Source of the DNA: Streptomyces xinghaiensis S187
GTDB lineage: Bacteria > Actinomycetota > Actinomycetes > Streptomycetales > Streptomycetaceae
Reading direction: 5' to 3'
NCBI RefSeq assembly: GCF_000220705.2
Contig: NZ_CP023202.1
Location: forward strand, 3,472,001 to 3,536,000
Length of the DNA: 64,000 bases
The notes under the pieces were generated by a model. It ran no database searches and was not told where the DNA came from. It worked only from the letters and a program-made list of their open reading frames with translations. Both the position numbers and the translations under genes were made by a program. Shown here one piece after another: positions 1-8,996 of this stretch; the stretch's first letter is position 1; every line of letters begins with the position of its first letter.

Positions 1-180
1 CTCGTACGGCTGTCCGTACGGGGGCTGGCCGAGGGGGCGCTCGTACGGTCGCTGCGTGCCGCCGTCGGGCTGGCCCGGGCGCTGCTCACGGGGCTGCCCG
101 GGGCCGGGGGTCCGCCCGTGCGCGGTCTCCGCGGCCGCCGGTACGGACCGGGGCGTCCGCGGCCGCTGTATCTGGAGCAC
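1..180 (-). CDS. Partial N-terminus of a proline-rich protein running off the left edge
   Basis: Only about 60 residues are visible, read leftward from a GTG at 180. The frame stays open to the window edge and shows a proline, glutamine, glycine and tyrosine rich sequence, with stretches such as QPPYGQPYE near the edge. This is typical of the disordered cytoplasmic head of actinobacterial membrane proteins, but no domain is visible, so I assign no function. GTG 180 is the first in-frame start I find; the frame is open upstream of it without another obvious start. It is divergent from the copper cluster. Existence is supported by composition only. Confidence 0.45.
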   Translation of the reverse strand, partial: MLQIQRPRTPRSVPAAAETAHGRTPGPGQPREQRPGQPDGGTQRPYERPLGQPPYGQPYE

Positions 181-529
181 TCCGTCAGCAGGAGGGGTCC
201 GCCGGACGTCCGCCTGGCGGCCTGAGACAGCGGTTCCCCCGGCAGTGTGCCGGGATCCGCGTGTGCCTCCGTACGCGCGTTCGGAGCCTCCGCCACCCCT
301 GCCCGTGGGGATTCCCCCGTATGCCTCCCGCGCGTGCCCGACACGTCCGGTGGCCGGGCCCGGGCCGGCCGCCACCACCGCTCGCGGCCCGGTATCCCCG
401 TGTCCTCACCGGCACCGCCGGTGTGACCTCCGGCGTGCCCGCCGCCCGCCGCCGTCCGAGGGCCTCACCGGTCCGGCGGACGCTCCGGCAGTCCGTACCC
501 CCACCACGACCCACACCAGGAAGACCCCT
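181..529. other. Divergent intergenic region upstream of the copper cluster
   Basis: About 350 bases of very GC-rich DNA between the leftward partial gene and the Sco1 gene. It stays open in several frames only because of base composition. I see no credible gene, no clear metal-regulator operator and no strong hairpin. A ribosome binding site (AGGAAGA) sits just before the ATG at 530. Confidence 0.4.
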
Positions 530-1219
530 ATGCGAACCACCCATCGCCCCGCCCGCACGCGCGGCGCGAGGCGGACACCTCCGTGGCGCGGCGGCGTGCT
601 CGCCGTCACCGCGGCTCTGGCCCTCAGCGCGTGCGGCGCCGGCGGCGACGGCAGCGCCGGGACCGCCGCGGAGGTCTCCGCGGAACCCTCGAAAGCCGCG
701 ACCGTTCTCGATAATCCGTTCGAGAAGCCGGACCTCGTCCTCACGGACACGTCCGGTCGGGAGTACGACCTGGTCGAGGAGACCAAGGGACACCCGACGC
801 TCCTCTACTTCGGCTACACCCACTGCCCCGACGTCTGCCCGCTGACGATGAGCAACATCGCCGTGGCGAGCAAGGCACTCAGCGACGACCAGCGAAAGGA
901 CCTGCGGGTCGTCTTCGTCACCTCCGACCCCGAACGGGACACCCCCGAGCGGCTCGGCGCCTGGCTGCGCGGCCAGGACCCCGACTTCATCGGCCTGACC
1001 GGCGACTTCGACGCGATCCAGGCCGGCGCGCGCAGTGTCGGCATCGGCATCGCACCGCCGACCGAGGACGAGAACGGCGACATCGTCTCCACCCATGGCG
1101 CCCAGGTCCTCGCCTTCTCCCCGGAGGACGACAAGGCCCACGTCCTCTACGGCGAGGACACCACCGTCGACGACTACACCGCAGACCTGCCCAAGCTCCT
1201 CGAGGGAGAGACCCCGTGA
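530..1219 (+). CDS. Sco1/SenC family copper chaperone lipoprotein
   Basis: A 229-residue exported thioredoxin-fold protein that delivers copper to, or reduces the CuA centre of, cytochrome c oxidase. The N-terminus is a lipoprotein signal peptide with basic residues, a hydrophobic stretch and a lipobox ending at Cys35 (ALSAC). The copper-binding motif is HCPDVC with Cys99 and Cys103, and the third ligand is His189 in THGAQ. These are the three conserved Sco ligands. The ATG at 530 is chosen because it follows AGGAAGA and gives a proper signal peptide; the open frame upstream is compositional. Its stop overlaps the GTG of the PCuAC gene by 4 bp, so the two are translationally coupled. Streptomyces Sco proteins are needed for cytochrome oxidase maturation and normal development at low copper. 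Confidence 0.93.
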   Translation: MRTTHRPARTRGARRTPPWRGGVLAVTAALALSACGAGGDGSAGTAAEVSAEPSKAATVLDNPFEKPDLVLTDTSGREYDLVEETKGHPTLLYFGYTHCPDVCPLTMSNIAVASKALSDDQRKDLRVVFVTSDPERDTPERLGAWLRGQDPDFIGLTGDFDAIQAGARSVGIGIAPPTEDENGDIVSTHGAQVLAFSPEDDKAHVLYGEDTTVDDYTADLPKLLEGETP

Positions 1220-1677
1220 ACCGCCGCACCGCCACCGCTACCGCCCTCAGCGCCGCACTGGTGCTCGGTGCCACGCTCTCCCTGACCGGCTGCGCCACCG
1301 GGCCGGAGCTCGGGACGAGCGGCGGCTACGTCCCGGAGCCCGTCATGCCCGACATGGCCGGCGGGTTCCTCACGGTGACCAACACCGGTGACACCGCCGA
1401 CCGGCTCACCCACGCCACCAGCGACATCTCGGACGACGTGGAGCTGCACCGCACCAAGGACGGCAAGATGCAGCAGGTCAAGTCGTTCGATGTGCCGGCG
1501 AACGGCGAGCTCGTCCTCGAGCGCGGGGCGAACCACATCATGTTCAAGGAGCTCAAGCACAAGCCGGCCGTGGGCGAGGAGGTCTCCGTGACGCTCCACT
1601 TCGCCGAGTCGGGCGCCCTCGAGGTGACCCTTCCGGTGAAGGCCGCCACCCACAACCCCGCGATGAAGAAGCACTGA
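1216..1677 (+). CDS. PCuAC-family copper chaperone lipoprotein (DUF461)
   Basis: A 153-residue extracytoplasmic copper(I) metallochaperone of the PCuAC/DUF461 family, which works with Sco1 to load CuA of cytochrome c oxidase. The signal peptide has a lipobox LTGC near residues 23-26. The body is a compact cupredoxin-like beta domain. His and Met residues are spaced as in the family copper site: His in VELHR, Met in GKMQQ, then the HIM motif (NHIMF). The C-terminus HNPAMKKH adds further potential ligands. The GTG start overlaps the preceding stop (GTGA). The gene sits between Sco1 and CopC-CopD, as in other actinobacteria, which strongly supports a copper delivery role. Confidence 0.92.
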   Translation: MNRRTATATALSAALVLGATLSLTGCATGPELGTSGGYVPEPVMPDMAGGFLTVTNTGDTADRLTHATSDISDDVELHRTKDGKMQQVKSFDVPANGELVLERGANHIMFKELKHKPAVGEEVSVTLHFAESGALEVTLPVKAATHNPAMKKH

Positions 1678-1682
1678 CCGGC

Positions 1683-3752
1683 ATGGCCCCCGCACCCTGC
1701 CGGGACCGCCCGGCCGCCCCTGCCGCCGCTGCCGTGCCCGGCACGCACGCCGCGCGAGCCACGCGAACCGCGCGCCCCCCGCGTGCCACTGCCGTGCTGC
1801 TGCTCGGCGCCGCGGCCGTGCTGGGCGTACTGGCCGTCCTGCTCGGCGCCGCCCCGGCCTCGGCACACGCGGCGCTGACCGGGAGCGTTCCGCGGCAGGG
1901 CGCGGTGGCCGACCGGGCGCCCGAGGAGGTGGTGCTCACCTTCTCCGCGCGCGTCACCCTGTCCGCCGATTCGATCCGGGTGCTGGCTCCGGACGGCGGA
2001 CGGGCCGACACCGGCGAGCCGCGCGACCTGGGCACCGGTGGCACCGTCCGGCACGGCGTCGCTCTGCGGCCGGGGCTGCCGGACGGGACCTACACCGTGG
2101 CCTGGCGGGCCGTCTCGGCCGACGGACATCCGGTCTCGGGCGCCTACACCTTCTCCGTCGGCGCCCCGTCGTCGACCGCCGCCGCCCTGCCGGACGACCG
2201 GCCGGGCGGCGGGCTGACCGGCCTCCTCCACGCCGTCGCGCTGTACGCGGCCTACGCGGGCTTCGTCCTGCTCGTCGGCGGCAGCGCGTTCGTCCTGGGC
2301 TGCCGGCCGTCCGCCGCCTCCGTTGCGGCACTGCGGCGGCTGGTGGTCCGGGGCTGGGCCGTGGTCACCGCGGCCACCTTCGCGCTGCTCCTGCTGCGCG
2401 GGCCGTACACCGGGAGCAGCGGACTCGCCGGGATGTTCGATCCGGGGGCGCTGCGGGACGTCGTGGCGACCCCCTCCGGGACCGCACTGGTCTCCCGGCT
2501 GCTGCTGCTCGCGGTGGCCGCTCTCTGCGTGACGGTCCTGCTCTCCCCGGACCGGTGGTCCGCCGGAAGCGCGGAAGGAGCAGCCGGGGAGGCGGCGCGG
2601 GAGCACCGGAATCCACGCTTCTGGCTCGCGGCTGCCGGCGGGGGCGTCGTCGCCACCGGCCTGGCGGCCACCTGGGCCGCGGCCGGACACCCGTCGACCG
2701 GTCTCCAGCCCTGGCTCGCCGTCCCCGTGGACGTACTGCATCTGCTGGCCGTGGCGCTCTGGCTGGGCGGGCTGGCTGCTCTGCTGGTGACGCTCCACCG
2801 GGGACCGGCGGCGGAACGGCAGGTGGTGCGGCGGTTCTCACGGGTGGCCCTCGGCAGTGTGCTGGTGCTGGCCGCGACCGGGCTGTACCAGTCCTGGCGG
2901 CAGGTCGGCTCCTGGGACGCCCTCACCACCACCTCGTTCGGACGGCTGCTGCTGGTCAAGGTGGGGATGGTGGCCCTGCTGCTGTTCTTCGCCCGCTGGT
3001 CGCGGCGGCGGGTCGCCCGACTGCCGGACGGGCCCGCGGGCACCGACGGAGAGAGGCCGGACGAACCCGACGCCCCGCCGCTGACGGATCCGGTGCCCGT
3101 CCCGGGGCCCCCGGCGGAGGACCGGACGGCGCCGGCCCGGAGCGGTGCCTCCCCGCTCACCGCCCCGGTGGACGCCGAGCGGGCCGCCCAGCTCGCCCGC
3201 CAGCGGGCCGCCCTGGCGGCGGCCCGTGAGCGGCGGGTCCGCGATGCCGACCCGGAGCGGACCCGGCTCCGCCGCTCGGTGCTCGCCGAGGCCGGCGTGG
3301 CCGCGCTGGTGCTCGCCGTCACCACCGCCCTGACGAGCGCCGAACCGGCCCGTACGGAGGTGCGGACGGCCGGCGCGGCCGCCGGCGCCCCGTCCGCCGC
3401 GTCCGGGCAGCCCGTCATGCTCGACATCCCCTTCGACACCGGCGGCGAGAAGGGCGCCGGTACGGCCGGGCTCCACCTCTTCGACCCGGCCAGCACCTGC
3501 GGCAACAGCCTCCACCTCTGGCTCGAGGACCCGGACGGCAAGCCGTTGGACGCCGCCGAGGTGAAGCTCGCCTTCACCCTCCCCGCCGAGGACGTCGGAC
3601 CGCTCCCGGTGAAGCTGGCGAAGCTCGCTACCGGCCACTGGTCGGCCGACCGTTTCCAGCTCCCCCTGGCAGGGACCTGGAAGGCGTCGCTCACCGTGCG
3701 GACCTCCGACATCGACCAGATCACCGAGACCCGGAACGTGAAGATCAACTGA
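1683..3752 (+). CDS. CopC-CopD fusion copper import/binding membrane protein
   Basis: A 689-residue protein that joins a periplasmic-type CopC copper-binding domain to a CopD membrane domain. After a signal sequence the mature N-terminus begins HAALTGS; this N-terminal His is the CopC Cu(II) ligand. The second CopC hallmark DGHPVSG is present (about residues 140-146). Multiple membrane segments follow from about residue 180 to 440 (CopD). They are split by a cytoplasmic charged, Pro-rich loop and another membrane segment near 540-555, and an extracytoplasmic beta domain ends the protein (about 580-689). The start is ATG 1683, 5 bp after the PCuAC stop; the ribosome site is weak, so coupling is likely. 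The stop overlaps the DyP start by one base (TGATG). Confidence 0.9.
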   Translation: MAPAPCRDRPAAPAAAAVPGTHAARATRTARPPRATAVLLLGAAAVLGVLAVLLGAAPASAHAALTGSVPRQGAVADRAPEEVVLTFSARVTLSADSIRVLAPDGGRADTGEPRDLGTGGTVRHGVALRPGLPDGTYTVAWRAVSADGHPVSGAYTFSVGAPSSTAAALPDDRPGGGLTGLLHAVALYAAYAGFVLLVGGSAFVLGCRPSAASVAALRRLVVRGWAVVTAATFALLLLRGPYTGSSGLAGMFDPGALRDVVATPSGTALVSRLLLLAVAALCVTVLLSPDRWSAGSAEGAAGEAAREHRNPRFWLAAAGGGVVATGLAATWAAAGHPSTGLQPWLAVPVDVLHLLAVALWLGGLAALLVTLHRGPAAERQVVRRFSRVALGSVLVLAATGLYQSWRQVGSWDALTTTSFGRLLLVKVGMVALLLFFARWSRRRVARLPDGPAGTDGERPDEPDAPPLTDPVPVPGPPAEDRTAPARSGASPLTAPVDAERAAQLARQRAALAAARERRVRDADPERTRLRRSVLAEAGVAALVLAVTTALTSAEPARTEVRTAGAAAGAPSAASGQPVMLDIPFDTGGEKGAGTAGLHLFDPASTCGNSLHLWLEDPDGKPLDAAEVKLAFTLPAEDVGPLPVKLAKLATGHWSADRFQLPLAGTWKASLTVRTSDIDQITETRNVKIN

Positions 3753-4987
3753 TGACGACTTCCCCCCTCTCCCGGCGCAGACTGCTCGGAACCGCCGGCG
3801 CGGCCGGTGCCGCCGGACTCGTCGCCGGTGCGGCGGGCGGCGTGGCGGGCACCGCGCTCGCCGGGGACGACACCCCGCCGCTCAGCACCGTCGGCTCCAC
3901 CACCGTGATGTTTCACGGGAAACATCAGGCCGGCATCACCACCGCACCGCAGTCCCGCGGCCATCTCGCCGCCTTCGATCTGCTGCCGGACGCCGGCCGG
4001 AAGGGGGCGGCCGCCCTGCTGCGCCGCTGGTCCCGGACGGCCGAACGTCTGACCGCGGGCCGCGCGGTCGCGGACGACACGGCGATCGCCCTGGACGCGG
4101 GCCCGTCCTCTCTCACCGTCACCTTCGGCTTCGGGCACAGCTTCTTCAGCCGCACGGGGCTGGAGGACCGCCGCCCCGCCGCGCTCGACCCCCTGCCCGC
4201 GTTCTCCTCGGACGCCCTGGACCCGCGGCGCAGCAACGGTGATCTGTGGGTGCAGATCGGCGCGGACGACGCGCTGGTCGCCTTCAACGCCCTGCGCGCC
4301 CTCCAGAAGGACGCCGCGGGAACGGCCCGGGTGCGCTGGCAGATGAACGGCTTCAACCGCTCCGCCGGGGCGACGGCCCGGCCCATGACCACCCGCAACC
4401 TGATGGGCCAGATCGACGGGACCAGGAATCCGCGCCCGGAGGAGCCGGACTTCGAGCAGCGGGTCTTCGTCCCCGGGGGCGGCGGGGCGAAGGACCCGGA
4501 GTGGATGGCACACGGCTCGTACGCCGTGGTCCGGCGCATCCGGATGCTGCTTGACGACTGGGAGGAGCTGTCGCGGGAGGAGCAGGAACGGGTGATCGGA
4601 CGCCGCAAGGACACCGGTGCGCCGCTGACGGGCGGCACCGAGACCACCCCCCTGGACCTGGAGAAGACCGGCCCCGACGGCAGGCCCGTCGTTCCCGCCA
4701 ACGCGCACGCCCGGATCTCGATGCCGGAGACGAACGGCGGGGCGGCCCTGCTGCGGCGCCCCTTCTCCTTCCACGACGGCTTCGACGAGAAGGGGGTGCC
4801 GGACGCGGGTCTGCTGTTCGTCTGCTGGCAGGCGGATCCGCTCCGGGGCTTCGTGCCGGTGCAGCGCAAGCTCGACCGGGGGGACGCGCTGTCGCCGTTC
4901 ATCCGGCACGAGGCGAGCGGTCTGTTCGCGGTGCCGGGCGGCTGCGAGCCGGGCGGCTATGTGGGCCGGGAGCTGCTGGAGGGATGA
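3752..4987 (+). CDS. Tat-exported DyP-type heme peroxidase (EfeB/DtpA-like)
   Basis: A 411-residue dye-decolourising peroxidase. A twin-arginine signal (SRRRLLGTAG) followed by an Ala/Gly-rich hydrophobic stretch indicates folded export by Tat. The DyP signature GQIDG carries the distal Asp (Asp222), and the proximal heme ligand is probably His319 in NAHARIS. The gene is the last of the copper cluster and is coupled to CopC-CopD. In S. lividans a DyP in the same cluster (DtpA) works in the extracytoplasmic copper and Sco pathway during morphological development. I infer the same role here. Codons 53-58 (MFHGKH) contain a one-mismatch parS sequence. Confidence 0.93.
   Translation: MTTSPLSRRRLLGTAGAAGAAGLVAGAAGGVAGTALAGDDTPPLSTVGSTTVMFHGKHQAGITTAPQSRGHLAAFDLLPDAGRKGAAALLRRWSRTAERLTAGRAVADDTAIALDAGPSSLTVTFGFGHSFFSRTGLEDRRPAALDPLPAFSSDALDPRRSNGDLWVQIGADDALVAFNALRALQKDAAGTARVRWQMNGFNRSAGATARPMTTRNLMGQIDGTRNPRPEEPDFEQRVFVPGGGGAKDPEWMAHGSYAVVRRIRMLLDDWEELSREEQERVIGRRKDTGAPLTGGTETTPLDLEKTGPDGRPVVPANAHARISMPETNGGAALLRRPFSFHDGFDEKGVPDAGLLFVCWQADPLRGFVPVQRKLDRGDALSPFIRHEASGLFAVPGGCEPGGYVGRELLEG
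3910..3923. other. Degenerate parS-like site inside the DyP gene
   Basis: The sequence GTTTCACGGGAAAC differs from the Streptomyces parS core at a single central base (G for T), and it keeps the flanking T and A of the 16-bp form. It is read as codons for FHGKH. Whether ParB binds it is unknown. Confidence 0.4.
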
Positions 4988-5117
4988 GTCCGTACGGTCC
5001 GTACGGGGAGCGGCGGTCACCGTACGGGCCTGTGCCGGGAGCGGTCGCGGTGGGCGGGCCGGGCTCTTCCGCCGCCGGTAAGGTGGGAGGCTCCCCGTGA
5101 GAAGGAGCCCCGCAGCG

Positions 5118-6053
5118 ATGTCCGTCAGCCGCTACACGTATCTGGGCCCCGAGGGCACCTTCACGGAGGCCGCGCTCAGGACCCTGCCCGAGGCGGCGAC
5201 GCGCGAACTGATGCCGATGGTCTCCGTCCCGGCGGCGCTGGACGCGGTGCGGTCCGGCGAGGCGGGCGCCGCGCTGGTGCCGATCGAGAACTCGGTCGAG
5301 GGCGGAGTCACCGCGACCCTCGACGAACTGGCCACCGGCAAGCCTCTGATGATCTACCGCGAGGTGCTGCTGCCGATCTCCTTCGCGCTGCTCGTCCGGC
5401 CCGGAACCGGGCTGACCGATGTGAAGACGGTGACCGGGCACCCGGTGGCGCAGCCACAGGTCCGCAAGTGGCTGGCGGCGCACCTCCCGGACGCCCAGTG
5501 GGAATCCGCGGCCTCGAACGCCGACGGAGCCCGGCTGGTGCAGGAGGGGCGGTACGACGCGGCCTTCGCGGGCGAGTTCGCGGCCGGGACGTACGGGCTG
5601 AAGCCGCTGGTCACCGATATCCACGACGCGCAGAACGCGGTGACCCGCTTCGTGCTGGCCGGACGGCCGGCCCGGCCCGCGGCGCGGACCGGCGCCGACA
5701 AGACGTCCGTGGTGATCTGGCTGGGTGACGACCATCCGGGCGCGCTGCTGGAACTGCTCCAGGAGTTCGCGGCCCGCGGGGTCAACATGATGCGCATCGA
5801 GTCGCGGCCGACCGGTGAGGGGATCGGCCGGTACTGCTTCTCGGTGGACTGTGAGGGGCACATCACGGACCGCCGGGTGGGCGAGGCCCTGATGGGTCTG
5901 AAGCGGATCTGCCCCAAGGTGCGCTTCCTGGGCTCGTATCCGCGTGCCGGTGTGAGCCCGGAGGAGCTTCCGCCGCTGCGGCACGGGACCACGGACGAGG
6001 AGTTCTCGGCCGCCTCGGACTGGCTGGCGCGCTGCCTGGACGGGCGGAGCTGA
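5118..6053 (+). CDS. pheA: Prephenate dehydratase
   Basis: A 311-residue monofunctional prephenate dehydratase that converts prephenate to phenylpyruvate in phenylalanine synthesis. The catalytic domain starts with YLGPEGTFTEAA, has the ENSVEGG motif, and contains the TRF catalytic motif (VTRFVLAG). A C-terminal ACT domain (from about residue 200, with the ESRPTGEG phenylalanine-binding motif) should give feedback inhibition. ATG 5118 is chosen because GAAGGAG lies 10 bases upstream; an in-frame GTG at 5097 would add seven residues but lacks a good ribosome site. It stands alone, with a long spacer to serS. Confidence 0.96.
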   Translation: MSVSRYTYLGPEGTFTEAALRTLPEAATRELMPMVSVPAALDAVRSGEAGAALVPIENSVEGGVTATLDELATGKPLMIYREVLLPISFALLVRPGTGLTDVKTVTGHPVAQPQVRKWLAAHLPDAQWESAASNADGARLVQEGRYDAAFAGEFAAGTYGLKPLVTDIHDAQNAVTRFVLAGRPARPAARTGADKTSVVIWLGDDHPGALLELLQEFAARGVNMMRIESRPTGEGIGRYCFSVDCEGHITDRRVGEALMGLKRICPKVRFLGSYPRAGVSPEELPPLRHGTTDEEFSAASDWLARCLDGRS

Positions 6054-6656
6054 GCGCGCCGGGCCCGGGACACCGAACCTCGATCAAGCGCCTCGGGGCT
6101 CCGGGACGGAAGTCCGACGGACAGGCTGTACACAGCTCGCCAAGTTATCCACAGGCCGGAACCGCCACCTGGGGACAAGTCGACACGGCAACCGGACACG
6201 ACAGACAAAACACCCCAGTCGCCTTCCTTCCGTACACAGCACCTTCGATCCCTTTTCGTCAGCACAATTCTCTGCGGGCACTCTTTGGAGTGAGGCATTA
6301 CCGCCCGAAAGAGTGTGTGGAATGGGTTTGAGAAGGGAATTCATCGGCCTGCACGGAAGGGACCGGAATGATCAATTCCGACTTCCACAGTTCTCGCGCA
6401 CACCCTGTGGATAAAGTCCCCACCCCCGTCCCCACCTGTGGAAAACCCCTGCGGCGAAATGTCCGCCGCCGCTGCGCCGGCCCCATTGCGGACCGGTTCC
6501 GTTCACCCCCATATCACCCGCGGCACCATCACCGGACGGCCGCGTGCGCCATTCCGGCCCGAGTCCGTGAATTTTCCTTTTCGAGGCAAAAGGGACAAAA
6601 CGCTCCGGTCAATATCGGAGTCGAAGGCCGGGCGTCCGCACCGGTAGCCTGGAGCC
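6054..6656. promoter_or_regulatory. pheA-serS gap with dispersed DnaA-box-like sequences
   Basis: This 603-base spacer is noticeably AT-richer than its neighbours. It holds perfect E. coli-type DnaA boxes TTATCCACA at 6145-6153 (forward) and 6406-6414 (reverse), a TTTTCCACA at 6437-6445 (reverse) and a one-mismatch TTGTCCCCA at 6170-6178 (reverse). Streptomyces DnaA prefers TTGTCCACA but binds variants. No convincing gene is seen; short open frames here lack ribosome sites. The serS promoter presumably lies in the right part. Confidence 0.5.
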
Positions 6657-7934
6657 GTGATTGACCTTCGCCTGCTCCGTGAGGACCCCGACCGTGTCCG
6701 CGCGTCCCAGCGCGCCCGTGGAGAGGACGTCGGCCTCGTCGACGCCCTGCTCTCCGCCGATGAACGGCGCAGGTCGTCCGGCGTCCGCTTCGACGAACTC
6801 CGCTCCGAGCAGAAGGCGCTCGGCAAGCTGATCCCCAAAGCCTCCGGTGAGGAGAAGGCGGAGCTGCTGAGGAAGGCCGGCGAGCTCTCCGCCGCCGTCA
6901 AGGCCGCCGACGCCCAGCAGAACGAGGCCGCCGAGGAGACCCAGCGCCTGCTGAGCGGTCTCGGTAACCTCGTCCACCCCGAGGTGCCCGTGGGCGGGGA
7001 GGACGACTTCACCGTCCTGGAGACCGTCGGGACGGCGCGCGACTTCGAGGCGGAGGGCTTCCGGCCGAAGGACCACCTGGAGCTCGGACAGCTGCTCGGC
7101 GCGATCGACGTCGAGCGCGGCGCCAAGGTCTCCGGCTCCCGCTTCTACTACCTGACGGGCATCGGTGCCCTGCTGGAGCTGGCGCTCGTCAACGCCGCCA
7201 TCGCCCAGGCGACCGAGGCCGGCTTCATCCCCATGCTCACCCCGGCGCTGGTCAAGCCCCGCGCCATGGAGGGCACCGGCTTCCTGGGCCAGGCCGCCGA
7301 GAACGTCTACCAGCTGGAGAAGGACGACCTCTACCTGGTCGGCACCTCCGAGGTCCCGCTCGCCGCGTACCACATGGACGAGATCGTCGACGCGGACCGG
7401 CTGCCGCTGCGCTACGCGGGCTTCTCGCCCTGCTTCCGCCGCGAGGCCGGCACCTACGGCAAGGACACCCGCGGCATCTTCCGCGTCCACCAGTTCGACA
7501 AGGTGGAGATGTTCTCCTACGTCACCCCGGAGGACTCCGAGGCTGAACACCGCCGGCTGCTGGAGTGGGAGAAGCAGTGGCTCACCGCCCTCGAACTGCC
7601 CTTCCGCGTGATCGACGTGGCCACCGGAGACCTGGGGGCCTCCGCCTCCCGCAAGTTCGACTGCGAGGCCTGGCTCCCGGCGCAGGGCAAGTACCGCGAG
7701 CTCACCTCCGCCTCCAACTGTACGGAGTTCCAGGCCCGGCGGCTGTCGGTGCGGATGCGCGACGGCAAGCACGTCCGCCCGCTGGCCACCCTCAACGGCA
7801 CGCTCTGCGCCGTGCCCCGCACGATCGTCGCCCTGCTGGAGAACCACCAGCGGCCGGACGGCTCGGTGCGGGTCCCCGAGCTGCTCCGCCCCTACCTGGG
7901 CGGGCGCGAGATCCTGGAACCCGTGACCGCGTGA
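6657..7934 (+). CDS. serS: Seryl-tRNA synthetase
   Basis: A 425-residue class II aminoacyl-tRNA synthetase that charges tRNA-Ser. The N-terminal 110 residues form the helical, charged tRNA-binding arm typical of SerRS. Class II motif 2 is visible as FRREAGTYGKDTRG and motif 3 as LNGTLCAVPRT. The serine site ASNCTEFQARR is also present. The length matches the family. The start is GTG 6657 preceded by GGAG. The stop overlaps the next gene by GTGA, so the HAD phosphatase is probably co-transcribed. Confidence 0.97.
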   Translation: MIDLRLLREDPDRVRASQRARGEDVGLVDALLSADERRRSSGVRFDELRSEQKALGKLIPKASGEEKAELLRKAGELSAAVKAADAQQNEAAEETQRLLSGLGNLVHPEVPVGGEDDFTVLETVGTARDFEAEGFRPKDHLELGQLLGAIDVERGAKVSGSRFYYLTGIGALLELALVNAAIAQATEAGFIPMLTPALVKPRAMEGTGFLGQAAENVYQLEKDDLYLVGTSEVPLAAYHMDEIVDADRLPLRYAGFSPCFRREAGTYGKDTRGIFRVHQFDKVEMFSYVTPEDSEAEHRRLLEWEKQWLTALELPFRVIDVATGDLGASASRKFDCEAWLPAQGKYRELTSASNCTEFQARRLSVRMRDGKHVRPLATLNGTLCAVPRTIVALLENHQRPDGSVRVPELLRPYLGGREILEPVTA

Positions 7935-8767
7935 GCGCCCCCGCCACCGCCCGCCCGGAGACCCCGGGCGGACACCTCCCGTACCGGCTGATCGCCACCG
8001 ATCTCGACGGCACCCTGCTCCGCGGCGACGACACCGTCTCCCCGCGCTCCCGGGACGCCCTGGCGGCCGCCACCGCCGCGGGCGCCGCGCACATCGTCGT
8101 CACCGGACGTGCCGTGCCCTGGGCCCGGCACGTCCTCGACGACCTGGGATACCGGGGACTCGCGGTGTGCGGACAGGGCGCGCAGGTCTACCACGCCGGT
8201 GAGCACCGGCTGCTGACCTCCGTCACGCTCGACCGGCAGCTCGCCGGGCTGGCGGTCGCCAAGATCGAGGCGGAGACCGGGCCTCTGGCGCTGGCCGCGA
8301 GCCGGGACGGCCTGGACGGCGAGGTCCTGGTCGGCCCGGGCTACGAAGCACAGGGCCCGCTGCCGTACCTCACCTTCCAGGACATGGACGAGGTCTGGTC
8401 CGCGCCGCTCAACAAGCTCTACATCCAGCACCCGGAGCTGGACGACGACTCCCTCGCCCACGTCGCGCGCACCGTCGCCGGGCATCTGGTGGGCGTGGTG
8501 ATGTCCGGAGCGGGCATCGTGGAGCTGCTGCCCCTGGGGCTCAGCAAGGCCACGGGGCTCTCCCTGGCCGCCCGCAGGCTCGGACTGCGGGCGGCGGACA
8601 CCATCGCCTTCGGCGACATGCCCAACGACATCCCGATGTTCGGCTGGGCCGGCTACGGCGTCGCCATGGCCAACGCGCACGCCGAACTGAAGTCCGTCGC
8701 CGACGAGATCACGGCCTCCAACGATGAGGACGGCATCGCCGTCGTCGTCGAACGCCTCTTCGGCTGA
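7931..8767 (+). CDS. Cof-type HAD-family hydrolase
   Basis: A 278-residue phosphatase of the Cof/YbiV subgroup of the HAD superfamily. The nucleophile motif is DLDGTLL (Asp24 and Asp26), motif II is VTGRA, the conserved Lys is in LGLSKATG, and motif III/IV is FGDMPNDIPM. A large C2 cap lies between motifs II and III. Such enzymes usually act on small phosphorylated metabolites; the substrate cannot be told. The GTG start is coupled to the serS stop. A close paralogue lies at 16302-17195 and shares a 40-base identical stretch over motif I. Confidence 0.92.
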   Translation: MSAPATARPETPGGHLPYRLIATDLDGTLLRGDDTVSPRSRDALAAATAAGAAHIVVTGRAVPWARHVLDDLGYRGLAVCGQGAQVYHAGEHRLLTSVTLDRQLAGLAVAKIEAETGPLALAASRDGLDGEVLVGPGYEAQGPLPYLTFQDMDEVWSAPLNKLYIQHPELDDDSLAHVARTVAGHLVGVVMSGAGIVELLPLGLSKATGLSLAARRLGLRAADTIAFGDMPNDIPMFGWAGYGVAMANAHAELKSVADEITASNDEDGIAVVVERLFG

Positions 8768-8996
8768 CCACCGGCACCGGCGAACGCCCGGCTCCGCGTG
8801 ACCGCCGCGCCGGCGGCTCGTTGCCCACCATGCGTGGAGGCAACTGGAGTTCGAGACGTCGAGAGTGCGTGAAGTGGCGGATTGCCGGGCGGCAGAACCG
8901 GTCATCGAGTACGTGGCTATATGAGCAGCCTTCGCTCCTGGTCCCTGGATACGGGCAGTCCCACATCCGTTCCGGAACGAAGGGGAGGGCACTCTC

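Noticed and set aside
6298..6664. Short open frames in the pheA-serS spacer
   Set aside because: No ribosome sites, unusual codon use and no recognisable domain; the spacer is better seen as regulatory DNA.
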